Below are positions 9,196 to 18,358 of a stretch of 64,000 nucleotides of DNA, one piece after another. The stretch comes from Cyclobacterium amurskyense (lineage in GTDB: Bacteria; Bacteroidota; Bacteroidia; Cytophagales; Cyclobacteriaceae): positions 5,411,001-5,475,000 of the forward strand of contig NZ_CP012040.1 of the NCBI RefSeq assembly GCF_001050135.1, read 5' to 3'. Position 1 is the first letter of the stretch. Every line of letters starts with the position of its first letter. A program made the position numbers and the translations under genes. Below the pieces are notes generated by a model. It searched no databases, was not told where the DNA came from, and was given only the letters and a program-made list of their open reading frames with translations.

Positions 9196-10740
9196 TTACC
9201 AACTAGTCGGTCTATAGTCTTTCAAAAATTTACCACACCAGTGTTTTCCAGTATTGATCCCATCGAACAATGGGTCCATTACCCTAGCTGCACCGTCCAC
9301 AATATCCAAAGGCGGTTGGAAATCATGAATTTCTTCTTTCTTCTTTGCCAATTCAATGGGATCCTCATCGGTAACCCAGCCAGTATCCACTGCATTGGTA
9401 AATATACCAAACTTTGCAAATTCAGCCGAAGAAGTAAGCGTCATCATGTTCAAAGCAGCCTTAGCCATATTGGTATGTGGATGCCTTGATTCTTTGTGGT
9501 ATTTATGAAATTTACCCTCCATGGCAGAAACGTTAATAATGTGCTTCTTACCTGTATTGTCCTTTTTCATAATGTGCACCAAACGGTTACAAAGCACAAA
9601 AGGAGCAATAGAATTAACAAGCTGTACTTCTAGCATTTCATTGGTATGGATCTCACCTAATTTTAACCTCCAGCTATTGGTCTTCCTCAAATCTACCTGC
9701 TGCAAATCCGCATCCATCTTTCCTATTGGAAAAACTTCTTCGGGGGTCAGAGCATGATCAATGGTGTAAGCGATTTGTGATAATTTTGCTGAAGCACTTA
9801 AACCTATGCCTACTTGATTGCCATGCCAGCTTACAGGAAGGTTTTTATTAGATTCTTCAACCAAAGAACTCGAAACGCTCAATTCTCTTAAGCAAGCTTC
9901 GTGATCTGACAATATATCCCTGACTTCCATAGGCAATTCGGATAAAGTCTTTTCTTCATTGGCCAATAAGTGCTGATAAAAACCTGCCGGTCGTCTTACC
10001 GTTTGTGCAGCATTATTGATGAGCACATCCAACCTATCGTATTTTTGTTCGATAAAATTGCAAAACAATTCTACGCTAGGAATATGTCTTAAATCTAAGC
10101 CGTGAATTTTGAGTCGATGCCCCCATTTTTCAAAATCCTCTTCTTTGGCAAATCGCAAAGCAGAATCGACTGGAAATCTTGTAGTAGCGATAACTGTAGC
10201 CCCTGCCCTTAACATCATCAGGGTAATATGATAGCCAATTTTGAGCCGAGAACCAGTAACTAAAGCGACTTGACCACTTAGGTCAGCCATTTGAAAACGT
10301 TTGGCATAATTAAAGTCACCACATGCTTCACACATGGTATCATAAAAATGATGTAAAGTTGTAAAGGTCTCTTTACACACATAGCACTCACGAGGAGCTA
10401 CTGAACCCCCTTTTGTCCTAGTTTGTGAGGTATTCAAAAGCATTTTAGGTGCAACAAAAACTACCGCTTCTCTGGCACTTCTGATTCCGGTATTGTTACG
10501 GGCCTGCTTGTCATTTTCAACTGCTTTTCTTTTGACTTTCTTCTTGGCGTTTTTTTTACGTTTATTCAATTCTTCCTTTTCAGGTCGAGAAAGCCGACCG
10601 GCTTGTTTGATCAATTCAATTCTTCGATCCAGTGGAATATCAAATATTTGGTCGGTGTCATTGTTTAATATTTCTAAAATGGCGATGCATTGATCTATCT
10701 GATCTCTGTCTAATCGACCTTCATTTTTGCTACTTTCCAT
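9196..10740 (-). CDS. SDR-family oxidoreductase with zinc-ribbon N-terminal extension
   Basis: A 514-residue cytosolic protein. Residues 1-110 are charged and Lys-rich. Residues 119-140 carry two CxxC knuckles (CYVC, CEAC) that look like a zinc ribbon. From about residue 152 there is a Rossmann-type short-chain dehydrogenase domain: ALVTGSRLKIGYH (nucleotide binding, 159-171), the INNAAQT motif (241-247) and SAMEG, followed by HPHTNMAKAALNM. The active-site Lys is at 427, but the Tyr expected four residues before it is Thr 423. The tail AVDTGWVTDEDP is typical of the family. Homologues with the same HTNMAK signature are known in fungi and bacteria, so this may be a family feature rather than damage. 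The substrate is unknown. It is probably a single-gene transcript. Confidence 0.82.
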   Translation of the reverse strand: MESSKNEGRLDRDQIDQCIAILEILNNDTDQIFDIPLDRRIELIKQAGRLSRPEKEELNKRKKNAKKKVKRKAVENDKQARNNTGIRSAREAVVFVAPKMLLNTSQTRTKGGSVAPRECYVCKETFTTLHHFYDTMCEACGDFNYAKRFQMADLSGQVALVTGSRLKIGYHITLMMLRAGATVIATTRFPVDSALRFAKEEDFEKWGHRLKIHGLDLRHIPSVELFCNFIEQKYDRLDVLINNAAQTVRRPAGFYQHLLANEEKTLSELPMEVRDILSDHEACLRELSVSSSLVEESNKNLPVSWHGNQVGIGLSASAKLSQIAYTIDHALTPEEVFPIGKMDADLQQVDLRKTNSWRLKLGEIHTNEMLEVQLVNSIAPFVLCNRLVHIMKKDNTGKKHIINVSAMEGKFHKYHKESRHPHTNMAKAALNMMTLTSSAEFAKFGIFTNAVDTGWVTDEDPIELAKKKEEIHDFQPPLDIVDGAARVMDPLFDGINTGKHWCGKFLKDYRPTSW

Positions 10741-10890
10741 TTATTTGATCAGAATCGGGTACACAACAATTAAAATTTTGACTATGATTAATACAAGCTA
10801 CAAAGGTACACTCTTTTCAACTAAGCAAGTGAAACCAGGCAAAACTTGAGCACGACCCTATCTGAACCCAAATTGAAAAGAGATTACTAT

Positions 10891-11442
10891 TCACTCATCG
10901 AAATCCTCTCTTATTATTCGGTGCTTATTTTTCCTTTGCTTTTTCATGCGTTCTGACATCTTCTTAGCAGAGACTTTATTTCTATCAGACTTAAAATGCA
11001 TTCCAGATTCGGCCAAATAAGAGCCTTGCTTTATCATAAGACCATAATAAGGACAATCCTCATACCCACAATTGTGTTTAGAGTATTCCCCAAAATTCCT
11101 ATGTTTAATTTTCTTATCAGCAAGGATTTTTTCTTGATTAATTCTAATATCATTCCAAACCTGCTTTTCATCAGCCACTGTCATTTCAAGGCCTAATGTA
11201 CTGAGATCAAAATAGGTCTTTGGGTCTTTCAATTGATAAAAATTGAAGGTTTTCTCAAATACCACATTCGCATAATCTCTTAACTCAATCCGATCACTTA
11301 GGTCAAGACTTTCATTCTCACAAATTGAGCGGTACATCCCTAACGTATTGAAGTCTGAATATTTTTTGTAATTATCAATTAGGTCAAAATATTCATCTTT
11401 CCTTAATTGGTTGAATTTCTTTCCAATTACCATATTTATCAA
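10891..11442 (-). CDS. Hypothetical protein with a Cys/His cluster
   Basis: A 183-residue soluble protein that I do not recognise. It is charged and mostly helical in appearance. Residues around 128-145 read CGYEDCPYYGLMIKQGS, preceded by KHN, which gives a small Cys/His cluster that could bind metal. The C-terminus is very basic (KKMSERMKKQRKNKHRIIRED) and might contact nucleic acid. It begins with ATG at 11442; a second Met lies three codons later. No partner gene is evident. Confidence 0.65.
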   Translation of the reverse strand: MINMVIGKKFNQLRKDEYFDLIDNYKKYSDFNTLGMYRSICENESLDLSDRIELRDYANVVFEKTFNFYQLKDPKTYFDLSTLGLEMTVADEKQVWNDIRINQEKILADKKIKHRNFGEYSKHNCGYEDCPYYGLMIKQGSYLAESGMHFKSDRNKVSAKKMSERMKKQRKNKHRIIREDFDE

Positions 11443-11765
11443 TATTCATTATAATGTTTAGCGTTAAAACTAAAGGGATTTTGCTGGTTTTAAAAATAAT
11501 GATAGAAACTTATTAGCAAAATAAAGCTTAAACAGGCAAGTTTAGGTTAGTTTTAAGGACTTGGGAAATACAATAATTAGGTAATTGACTTAAATTGAGA
11601 TTTTCACATTCAATTCCGGAAGTAGACCCTCATTATTTACTTCAGAATTTATTAAAAATCCGTTTAGAGAAATTAGAATTGGTATAGGGATTAAGCAATC
11701 TGTATTATTCCCAGGGATATTTAATACAACAGCTATAATACTAGCAAGATTCAAAATGATTTTAG
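11443..11765. other. Intergenic stretch without recognisable content
   Basis: About 320 AT-rich bases between two minus-strand genes. No open frame, repeat or hairpin terminator stood out. Confidence 0.4.
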
Positions 11766-12209
11766 CTAGTAACAGTATTGAGTAATTTTATTTATAACAT
11801 TGGATTTGGAATGCATGCCCCAAATTGCCCCACCAATTAAAAGGAAGCAGATGGACACCCAAAATGGTAACCTACTTGAGAACTTTAGATCAAAAACATT
11901 AACGACATTATCAAAATTAAATAAATACTGACCAATTGTTAGTACTGATATAATTAAAACACTAACAATGGCTACCTTACTTAATAATAAAATAGAATTG
12001 GATCTTTTTTGAGAAGTAAGCACTCCCAGACTTAATAGAAAAAATAAAACTGCAGAAGTAAAATCCATGAATTGATCTCCTGAAAACCCAGAGAGAACAG
12101 ATTGAAAATTTGACAACCAAGCAGCCATAACAGCAATATTTATCGCCATTATTATCAAACTAATAATTTTTACGTTTCTTGACTTCTTAGCCTTTAATTC
12201 TTTTGTCAT
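11766..12209 (-). CDS. Four-helix membrane protein, resembles a detached sensor domain
   Basis: A 147-residue integral membrane protein with four hydrophobic segments (about residues 15-33, 46-65, 72-97 and 112-131) and a basic N-terminus. The order of helices, and the phrase ISVLTIGQYLFNFD before the last helix (LPFWVSICFLLIGGAIWGM), recall the N-terminal membrane region of Bacteroidota hybrid histidine kinases. No PAS or kinase domain follows, because the protein stops just after the fourth helix. It lies 175 bases downstream of an orphan response regulator read in the same direction. The function is not known and the resemblance is only by eye. Confidence 0.6.
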   Translation of the reverse strand: MTKELKAKKSRNVKIISLIIMAINIAVMAAWLSNFQSVLSGFSGDQFMDFTSAVLFFLLSLGVLTSQKRSNSILLLSKVAIVSVLIISVLTIGQYLFNFDNVVNVFDLKFSSRLPFWVSICFLLIGGAIWGMHSKSNVINKITQYCY

Positions 12210-12384
12210 ATAATTATTTAGATATTAATTACGACCGAATTTATATCTATGAAGTCAAAATAAAGTAAATAACGCAGGTTAAAAAATGGATATTACTTAG
12301 GTAAACAATTACAGTTTAATTTTATTAGTTGAACCCTATGACTTTAGCTAATATATTACACCTAAAAACAATAAAATACTTTTA

Positions 12385-12798
12385 TTAATTAGACACAAAG
12401 AATTCTTCAACAATTTCTTCAATCATTTTCACGGTTAGGGGTTTGTTCCTGTATCCGCTAATTGTAGAAAAACTTTTCGCTTTATTTAAATCATCAGGGT
12501 TCAATGAAGTGGTCAACATGATCAAAACAATATCCCCTCTGTTGTTTTGGTTTAATTTTTCGTATTCTTCTAAAAATTGCCACCCATTCATTATGGGCAT
12601 ATTAATGTCTAAAAAAATAATATTAGGTTTGATTAAAGGTTCATTTTCTTTTGGCTGAAGGTATTCAAGTGCCTCCAAACCATTCTCCACAACAACTACA
12701 TTTTCAATGCAGTTGGCTTTTTTAATTGCATATTTGTGAACAAAATTAGTTGCTTTGTCGTCATCAACGAGCAAGATAGAATTAATCTTTAAAGCCAT
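12385..12798 (-). CDS. Single-domain response regulator (CheY-like)
   Basis: A 137-residue receiver domain with no output domain. The acidic pocket is Asp 12-14 (LLVDDDKATN), the phosphoacceptor is Asp 64 in FLDINMP, the conserved Thr lies in MLTTS, and the switch Lys lies in NKPLTV. The sequence VDDDKATNFVHKYAIKKA is typical of stand-alone receivers in Bacteroidota that pair with hybrid or bacteriophytochrome-type kinases. No histidine kinase lies next to it, though a kinase-like membrane segment is encoded downstream. It probably passes phosphate to another protein. Confidence 0.9.
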   Translation of the reverse strand: MALKINSILLVDDDKATNFVHKYAIKKANCIENVVVVENGLEALEYLQPKENEPLIKPNIIFLDINMPIMNGWQFLEEYEKLNQNNRGDIVLIMLTTSLNPDDLNKAKSFSTISGYRNKPLTVKMIEEIVEEFFVSN

Positions 12799-13290
12799 TA
12801 TTATGAGATTTACTGAAAAAAATTTAAGTGATCATCGTTTACTTTCAATGCAAAACAAAAAAGAATAATTAAAAACTATTTCTTATTTGCAAATATACCA
12901 AAAAATACATTAACACTTCAAATTTAATTAAATATATAAAATTGTAAAAATTTTAATTCTAATAAAAACAAAAAAAACACCCAATAAATTTTAAAATATG
13001 CCATTTACACAATATTTATCATGCCAATCTATTCATTAAACAACAAAATACAACATACAACTATTTACTAGCTACATAATGCGAAAAATTGTTTTTTTTC
13101 TGGCTTCATTATTTAAAAATTGTAACCTATAAGTAAAAGGTCCTGCCTAAATTACCCTATTACATCTATGGACAAAACCTCCTATATCCTCCTGTATACG
13201 ACCTTATCCCCCATTAAAGGTGGTAAATCAATTGCATAAAAAGCACCAGATGCATCTGAAATGAGAGGAAGAGTTTCCTTTTGCTGTTTT
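12799..13290. other. Intergenic stretch without recognisable content
   Basis: About 490 bases of AT-rich sequence. It includes the promoter region of the response regulator on the minus strand. I see no gene, repeat family or terminator in it. Confidence 0.4.
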
Positions 13291-14466
13291 TTAGGGACTT
13301 GTAATCATTTCAATTGGAATAATTGCTAATTCAGCACTATTGTTATTCCAGGTATCTCTGCCTTTTCCAATTGGCCTACCTACTTTCCCACCACTATTAG
13401 AATACCCAACATACAGCTTACCTTGGTATTCCACAGCATGAGGATAAGCCAAGGCTGCTTGGGGATGTGACTCTCCTACTCCTTCGGGGAAAACAGAATG
13501 GCGAATCACGAATACTTTTGAAAAAAACAGCTCTCCAGGACGACTGATAGCTATGGTCAAAGTGTTTCTCGTTTTATTTACACCATTAAAGGTCGTACCA
13601 ATCAAATAATATTCACCACTACTCAATTGACCTGTATATGGTTTTGAGGTGGTCATAGGCAAGTTACTGGGCTTAAGTATTGACCAAGTCTGACCAAAAT
13701 CATTACTTTTTGATGCCAACCCTATGGACTGCTTGCCCCATCGTGCCACATTTATAATTATTGAACCATCAATTATAACAGTGCTTTCACCCCAAACTTT
13801 CTCAGTTTTCATAGGAATAACAACCACATCCCATTTGGTAAAATCATCCCCATCGCTTATTGCAACAGCTGGTGGATTGTTCCCACTGCCAGTTTCGTTA
13901 ACCTGAAAACCTGACATAATCCAGTTCCCATTATCCATTTTTTCAGGAGCTGCCAATGGCCAAAAATTATTCCTTGCAACGATACCTTTGTCCTCCCATA
14001 CATCCGTTTTTTCATTTAAAAGAAAGGCGCGTACGCGAAGCTTTTCCATAATCCCATCGTATTCTCCATGAAATGCCCACAACTCACCATTGTAAGAAAG
14101 AAATTCACCATGACTAACCGCTACATTGTCTCCTCGACCTATGGTTTTGACAGGCCCCCAAGTTTTACCCCCATCCTCACTCACACGGTAATTGGCTTCC
14201 TCTGACACTGTATTTTCACCATTTTTATTGTGACCAAAGGAAGCGTAAAGTTTGTCCTTATGCCAGATCAAAGCAACCCCATGCAAAAATCGGTAACCAT
14301 CTTTAGAAAATTCAAAGGGTTTTATGACCGAAAATTCAACGTTTTCAATAATTGGAATTTTATTTAACTCAGGCATATTAACCGTTGTATCCCATAAAGG
14401 GAAAACTTCCTGAGCAAACGATTGGAATGAACATAAAAATCCAATCCACAAAAATACACTTTTCAT
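13291..14466 (-). CDS. Secreted sialidase-fold (BNR repeat) protein
   Basis: The start at 14466 is chosen because it gives a clean signal peptide (MKSVFLWIGFLCSFQSFAQ); an earlier in-frame ATG at 14499 adds an unlikely leader. The mature protein has Asp-box motifs (SEDGGKTW, SNDFGQTW) and other blade-like repeats (WIMSGFQVN, YYLIGTTFNG, KLYVGYSNSGG), typical of the six-bladed sialidase propeller. A complete arginine triad and the Tyr/Glu pair of true sialidases could not be confirmed by eye. It may therefore act on another sugar. It is followed downstream of a 190-base gap by a sulfatase gene read from the same strand upstream (14660-16192), suggesting a joint role in breakdown of sulfated glycans. 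Confidence 0.75.
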   Translation of the reverse strand: MKSVFLWIGFLCSFQSFAQEVFPLWDTTVNMPELNKIPIIENVEFSVIKPFEFSKDGYRFLHGVALIWHKDKLYASFGHNKNGENTVSEEANYRVSEDGGKTWGPVKTIGRGDNVAVSHGEFLSYNGELWAFHGEYDGIMEKLRVRAFLLNEKTDVWEDKGIVARNNFWPLAAPEKMDNGNWIMSGFQVNETGSGNNPPAVAISDGDDFTKWDVVVIPMKTEKVWGESTVIIDGSIIINVARWGKQSIGLASKSNDFGQTWSILKPSNLPMTTSKPYTGQLSSGEYYLIGTTFNGVNKTRNTLTIAISRPGELFFSKVFVIRHSVFPEGVGESHPQAALAYPHAVEYQGKLYVGYSNSGGKVGRPIGKGRDTWNNNSAELAIIPIEMITSP

Positions 14467-14659
14467 TGTTTTGACTTTATCGTTAAACAGGTAATGCAAC
14501 CCACCTATAATCAGGGAATTGCTCCGATTTGATTGCTCTTTTTTAAATCATTATAAAGCGTTCCGTATTTTTAGACAAATGAAAGTGCCACTCAGCTTAA
14601 CCGGCAAGAATTGGAGACTTTCATCACTTAGCTTTACCTTTAAATTTCTCCTACCAAGC

Positions 14660-16192
14660 TTAATTCAGCTCAGGTTTTACCCAATCTTTGATCCCACTAG
14701 CTTCCTTTTGTTTTTCATATTCCACCCAAAAAGGTTTCTCTTTGGCTAAAGGAGCTGTTTCGTTAACCATTAAAGGTCGCACTTCCTCCCACCAAACACC
14801 ATAGGCTTCTTTCATTTTTTTAATGAGTTCAGGATGTTCCGCTGCAATGTTATTTGTTTCTCCAGGATCTTGATACAAATCATACAATTCACTGTTTTTC
14901 ACAAATCTATACTGTTCGTTTCTAATCGCATATTTCTTGAATTTTGAACTGTCAGGATTCGACGTTTCTAAAGTACCTACCCAACGTTCTGTGCCTTCTT
15001 GATCTGTAATATTGTCTGGATTTAAAGGCCATCTCCCCTCATGAAAGAATCGAAACCTGTCTTCAGATTGAATGCTGTCATTTTTTAAATAAGAAAGCAA
15101 GCTTTGCCCATCCAGATCCGGAATATCAGAGATGTCAATATTGGCAATTTCAGCAAAAGTTGGCAACATGTCATAATGATTAAGCATTACATCCACCTCT
15201 TTGCCTTTATTGAATTTATTTGGCCATCTGATAAAGAAAGGAACCCTTGTTCCTCCTTCATAAACACTTCCTTTAAACCCTTTCATCCCTGCATTGTAGG
15301 TTTCTCCATGCACGGTATTGTAGCCACCATATGTTTTTCCATTGTCCGACATAAAAATCAAAATGGTATTGTCGGCAATGCCCCAGGCATCTAGTTTATC
15401 CATCAATATACCCAAGTTATGGTCCACGTTTTCGATCATTCCATAAAAGCCCTGGGCATCTGTTGGGTAACCCTGATCGATAAATTTTTGCTTGTATTCT
15501 TCAGGAGCTATAAAAGGACCGTGAGGTGCATTGGTGGTTATATAAGCAAAAAACGGTTCTTCTGTTAAGGACTTATCTTTTATCCAGGACAAGGCTTGTG
15601 TAAAAAACACATCGGTACAAAATCCTTCTGTTTTCACAAAGGTACCATTGTGCTTAATAACGGGATCGAAATAACCATTTCCAGGTGCATCGGCACAAGA
15701 ACCAGCATAAGCCTGACCTATACCTCCGGCACCATGTATAAACACCTCATCAAATCCACGACTGTCAGGTTGGTACTCCTGTTCATCGCCCAAATGCCAT
15801 TTTCCAAATATACCACTGGTATAACCTCCCCGTTTCAACACCTGAGGCAAGGTAGTTAGGCCTAGGGCCATTCTTTCTCTTTCCAGAATGGTATGCGTAA
15901 TGCCATTTTTAAAAGGATGTCGCCCGCTCATAATGGCAGACCTGGTTGGCGCACAAGTAGGACTGACCTGAAAATCCTCTAGACTTATTCCCTGAGATTT
16001 CAACTTATCCATATTTGGCGTAGATACATCCGGACTTCCATTGGCAGAAATGTCGCCATATCCCTGGTCATCTGTCATTACCAATATAATATTTGGTGGT
16101 AATGGTTCCACCTCTTTGTCCTGTTTACAACCGAAAGTCAAAATGGCCAAGCCAAAGAAGAAAAGTAAATTTAGTGGGAAAGTGTTTTTCAT
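14660..16192 (-). CDS. Secreted type I sulfatase (lipoprotein)
   Basis: A 510-residue formylglycine-dependent sulfatase that hydrolyses sulfate esters, most likely of polysaccharides, at the cell envelope. The signal peptide ends at a lipobox (LTFGC, Cys 22). The metal-binding DD (Asp 41-42, VMTDDQGYGD) is followed by the C-x-P-x-R signature CAPTR at residues 80-84, in which Cys 80 is the residue converted to formylglycine. GKWHLG and the later MSDNG metal-site motif are also present. A separate sulfatase-maturating enzyme is needed and is not in the window. It lies upstream of the sialidase-fold gene on the same strand. Confidence 0.95.
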   Translation of the reverse strand: MKNTFPLNLLFFFGLAILTFGCKQDKEVEPLPPNIILVMTDDQGYGDISANGSPDVSTPNMDKLKSQGISLEDFQVSPTCAPTRSAIMSGRHPFKNGITHTILERERMALGLTTLPQVLKRGGYTSGIFGKWHLGDEQEYQPDSRGFDEVFIHGAGGIGQAYAGSCADAPGNGYFDPVIKHNGTFVKTEGFCTDVFFTQALSWIKDKSLTEEPFFAYITTNAPHGPFIAPEEYKQKFIDQGYPTDAQGFYGMIENVDHNLGILMDKLDAWGIADNTILIFMSDNGKTYGGYNTVHGETYNAGMKGFKGSVYEGGTRVPFFIRWPNKFNKGKEVDVMLNHYDMLPTFAEIANIDISDIPDLDGQSLLSYLKNDSIQSEDRFRFFHEGRWPLNPDNITDQEGTERWVGTLETSNPDSSKFKKYAIRNEQYRFVKNSELYDLYQDPGETNNIAAEHPELIKKMKEAYGVWWEEVRPLMVNETAPLAKEKPFWVEYEKQKEASGIKDWVKPELN

Positions 16193-16265
16193 TGTATATT
16201 CAATTATGGATTGATTACAAAAATAGCAATAAGATGGGGAAAACAGATGTTATTTGGTTTAATGG

Positions 16266-16300
16266 TTAATTGTTAATTGTTAATTGTTAATTGTTAATTG
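16266..16300. repeat. Tandem heptamer (TTAATTG) x5
   Basis: Five perfect tandem copies of a 7-base unit lie between the divergent sulfatase and mutarotase-like genes. Such short tandem repeats can vary in number by slippage and may alter promoter spacing for the sulfatase gene, whose start is about 70 bases away. Confidence 0.85.
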
Positions 16301-16362
16301 TTTTAAACGTACAAGCTTCAATAATCTATTACTGGTATCTGGGCTCGTTGGACTTCTCTACC

Positions 16363-16385
16363 GGTGCCTGAGCTTGTCGAAGGCA
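16363..16385. repeat. REP-like palindrome (CTTCGACAAGCTCAGG type)
   Basis: A short imperfect palindrome whose arms are TGCCT and AAGGCA around GAGCTTGTCG. Read on the minus strand it contains CTTCGACAAGCTCAGG, a widely dispersed motif in Bacteroidota genomes. A related sequence sits inside the coding region at 47979-48000. Confidence 0.6.
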
Positions 16386-16611
16386 AAGTTGATGTGATTC
16401 TCTTTAAAAGGCATGTGGGTTTAGTATTGGAGATTTGGGACATGCCACGCCACTACCAATCACTCTATCACCACACCGGTCACCCCATCACGGATCACCC
16501 CATCACTGATCTCTTATTTCAACCTTGTTTTTCCAGCTATTCTACTACAAAATAAAAAATCATTGTATATTTCTGGTAGAACTACTTATCCCCTATTCAA
16601 TCGGAATAAAC

Positions 16612-17613
16612 ATGCACAAAACATATACAATCTTTGGTCTGATAGGCCTTTTATTAATAGTTGCTGGATTTAATAGAATGGCCACAGCTCCCCAAGCAGA
16701 AATCAGCAATGGAATTATTAAGGCAAACCTATACCTCCCAGATCATGAAAATGGTTATTACCGTGCTTCTCGCTTCGATTGGTCGGGGGTAATTTCGAGT
16801 CTGGAATACAAAGGGCACCAATATTTCGGGCAATGGTTCAAAAAATATGATCCAATGATAAATGATGCCATAATGGGGCCGGTTGAAGATTTCTCTCCTC
16901 TAGGCTATGATGAAGCAGAAGAAGGTGGCCTGTTTGTTAAAATTGGTATAGGGGCACTGGAAAAAATCAAGGAAGAGAAATACCGTTTCTCCCATACTTA
17001 TGAATTGGTAAATGGAGGGGAATGGAAAGTAAAGAAGCATAAAAACCGAGTGGAATTTAGGCATGAATTGATAGATGCAGATGGCTATGGCTACCAATAT
17101 ACCAAAGTGGTGGAATTGGTGAAGGGCAAGCCTGTACTTGTATTAAAACATACCTTAAAAAACACAGGCACAAAATCAATCAATACAAGTGTCTACAACC
17201 ATAATTTCTTTGTGATTGACCAGGAACCTACAGGACCTAATATTAAAACAACCTTTCCTTATGACATCCACCTTGACAATAGTGAACAAAAGAAAGTGGT
17301 TAATTTTGATTCTTTAGGGTTAGTTTCCGATCGTACTATCAGCTTTAGCAGGTATTTCAAAAATGGAGAAAGCGTTTATACCAGCGGTATTATGGGTTTT
17401 AGAGATTTGCCTGAAGACTATCAGTTCTCGGTGATGAACACCAAAACAGGCGCTGGAGTAAAAGTCAAGGGAGACAAGGCTTTGGAGAAAATAGTATATT
17501 GGGCCAACGCAAGAACTTACTGCGCTGAACCCTATATCAGACTTGAATTGGAACCCGGAGAAACCGTCAACTGGAAAAACGAGTACGACTTCTTCACTTT
17601 TGAAAAAGAATAA
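16612..17613 (+). CDS. Secreted galactose-mutarotase-like fold protein
   Basis: The start at 16612 (MHKTYTIFGLIGLLLIVAGF) is preferred over an upstream in-frame ATG at 16525, because it begins directly with a signal or anchor sequence. The 333-residue product contains RFDWSGVISSLEYKGHQYFG, PVEDFSPLGYDEA, KHTLKNTGTKSINTSVYNHNF and NARTYCAEPYIRL. This pattern is seen in uncharacterised proteins related to aldose 1-epimerases. A role in handling sugars outside the cytoplasm fits its neighbours (a sulfatase and a sialidase-fold protein, divergently transcribed). The catalytic residues of epimerases were not confirmed. Confidence 0.7.
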   Translation: MHKTYTIFGLIGLLLIVAGFNRMATAPQAEISNGIIKANLYLPDHENGYYRASRFDWSGVISSLEYKGHQYFGQWFKKYDPMINDAIMGPVEDFSPLGYDEAEEGGLFVKIGIGALEKIKEEKYRFSHTYELVNGGEWKVKKHKNRVEFRHELIDADGYGYQYTKVVELVKGKPVLVLKHTLKNTGTKSINTSVYNHNFFVIDQEPTGPNIKTTFPYDIHLDNSEQKKVVNFDSLGLVSDRTISFSRYFKNGESVYTSGIMGFRDLPEDYQFSVMNTKTGAGVKVKGDKALEKIVYWANARTYCAEPYIRLELEPGETVNWKNEYDFFTFEKE

Positions 17614-17639
17614 TATCCAAGCTTGTTATGAATAAGTCT

Positions 17640-18062
17640 TTATTGACCTTCTCCTATATCGCCAAAGAAATAAAGCATGACAACCTTTGAGTACCTTAAA
17701 TTCCAAGGGGTACTTAAAATGGTAGGAATAAATATGGTGACATAATACACCCAAAGTGGTGGATCATTAAATACCAAATAGGTAAGGAAACCAAAAACCA
17801 CAAATATGGCTACCCCAACCATATAAGTAAAGAACATTGAAATCTGATAAAAGCCTGGTTCAGGCATAAAATCAAAGCCACATTCTTTACAGTTTTTGTT
17901 CAGCTCATTGAATTTACTCATGTTAAGGGCCGAAGTTTTAAACATGTCCCCTTCTTTACAAACTGGACATTTGCAATGAAGCATGGCATTTAATTTCTTA
18001 TTGTCTTTCCCTAAAGCTTCATGGGTATTGCTGCTCCTAATTTCTTGACTTAAATCCTTCAT
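17640..18062 (-). CDS. DUF983 family membrane protein
   Basis: A 140-residue protein. The N-terminal cytosolic part has two Cys pairs (CPVC near residue 32 and CKEC near 57) resembling a zinc ribbon. Two transmembrane helices follow (about 75-95 and 100-120). The motif GFDFMPEPGFYQISMFFTYM is diagnostic for DUF983. The function of the family is unknown. It is convergent with the mutarotase-like gene, with a 26-base gap. Confidence 0.88.
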   Translation of the reverse strand: MKDLSQEIRSSNTHEALGKDNKKLNAMLHCKCPVCKEGDMFKTSALNMSKFNELNKNCKECGFDFMPEPGFYQISMFFTYMVGVAIFVVFGFLTYLVFNDPPLWVYYVTIFIPTILSTPWNLRYSKVVMLYFFGDIGEGQ

Positions 18063-18358
18063 TTGGGGTTTATTATTTATTCACAAATTACTAAAATAAA
18101 CATTAGCGTTTAAACCTATAACATCAATTAACTCTTTCTACAAATATAAATCTCTAATAAGTTCTTATAGTTCATTAATTCAACAAAATATTGTTAGGTA
18201 CTAGCTATTACCCTAATTCCCAGAAACTTTAGTTATAGTTAGTAAATATGGAATTTCGCACTGTAAAAACATTCATCCTTAACTATTGCAATTATAGGTA
18301 AACTGCCTAATTCACTAAAGATTCACCTAATTTCTTCAATTATTTTGTCAGGAAAGGT

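Noticed and set aside
16364..16555. 63-codon frame upstream of the mutarotase-like gene
   Set aside because: It starts within a REP-like palindrome and runs through a low-complexity ATCACCCC region; not protein-like.
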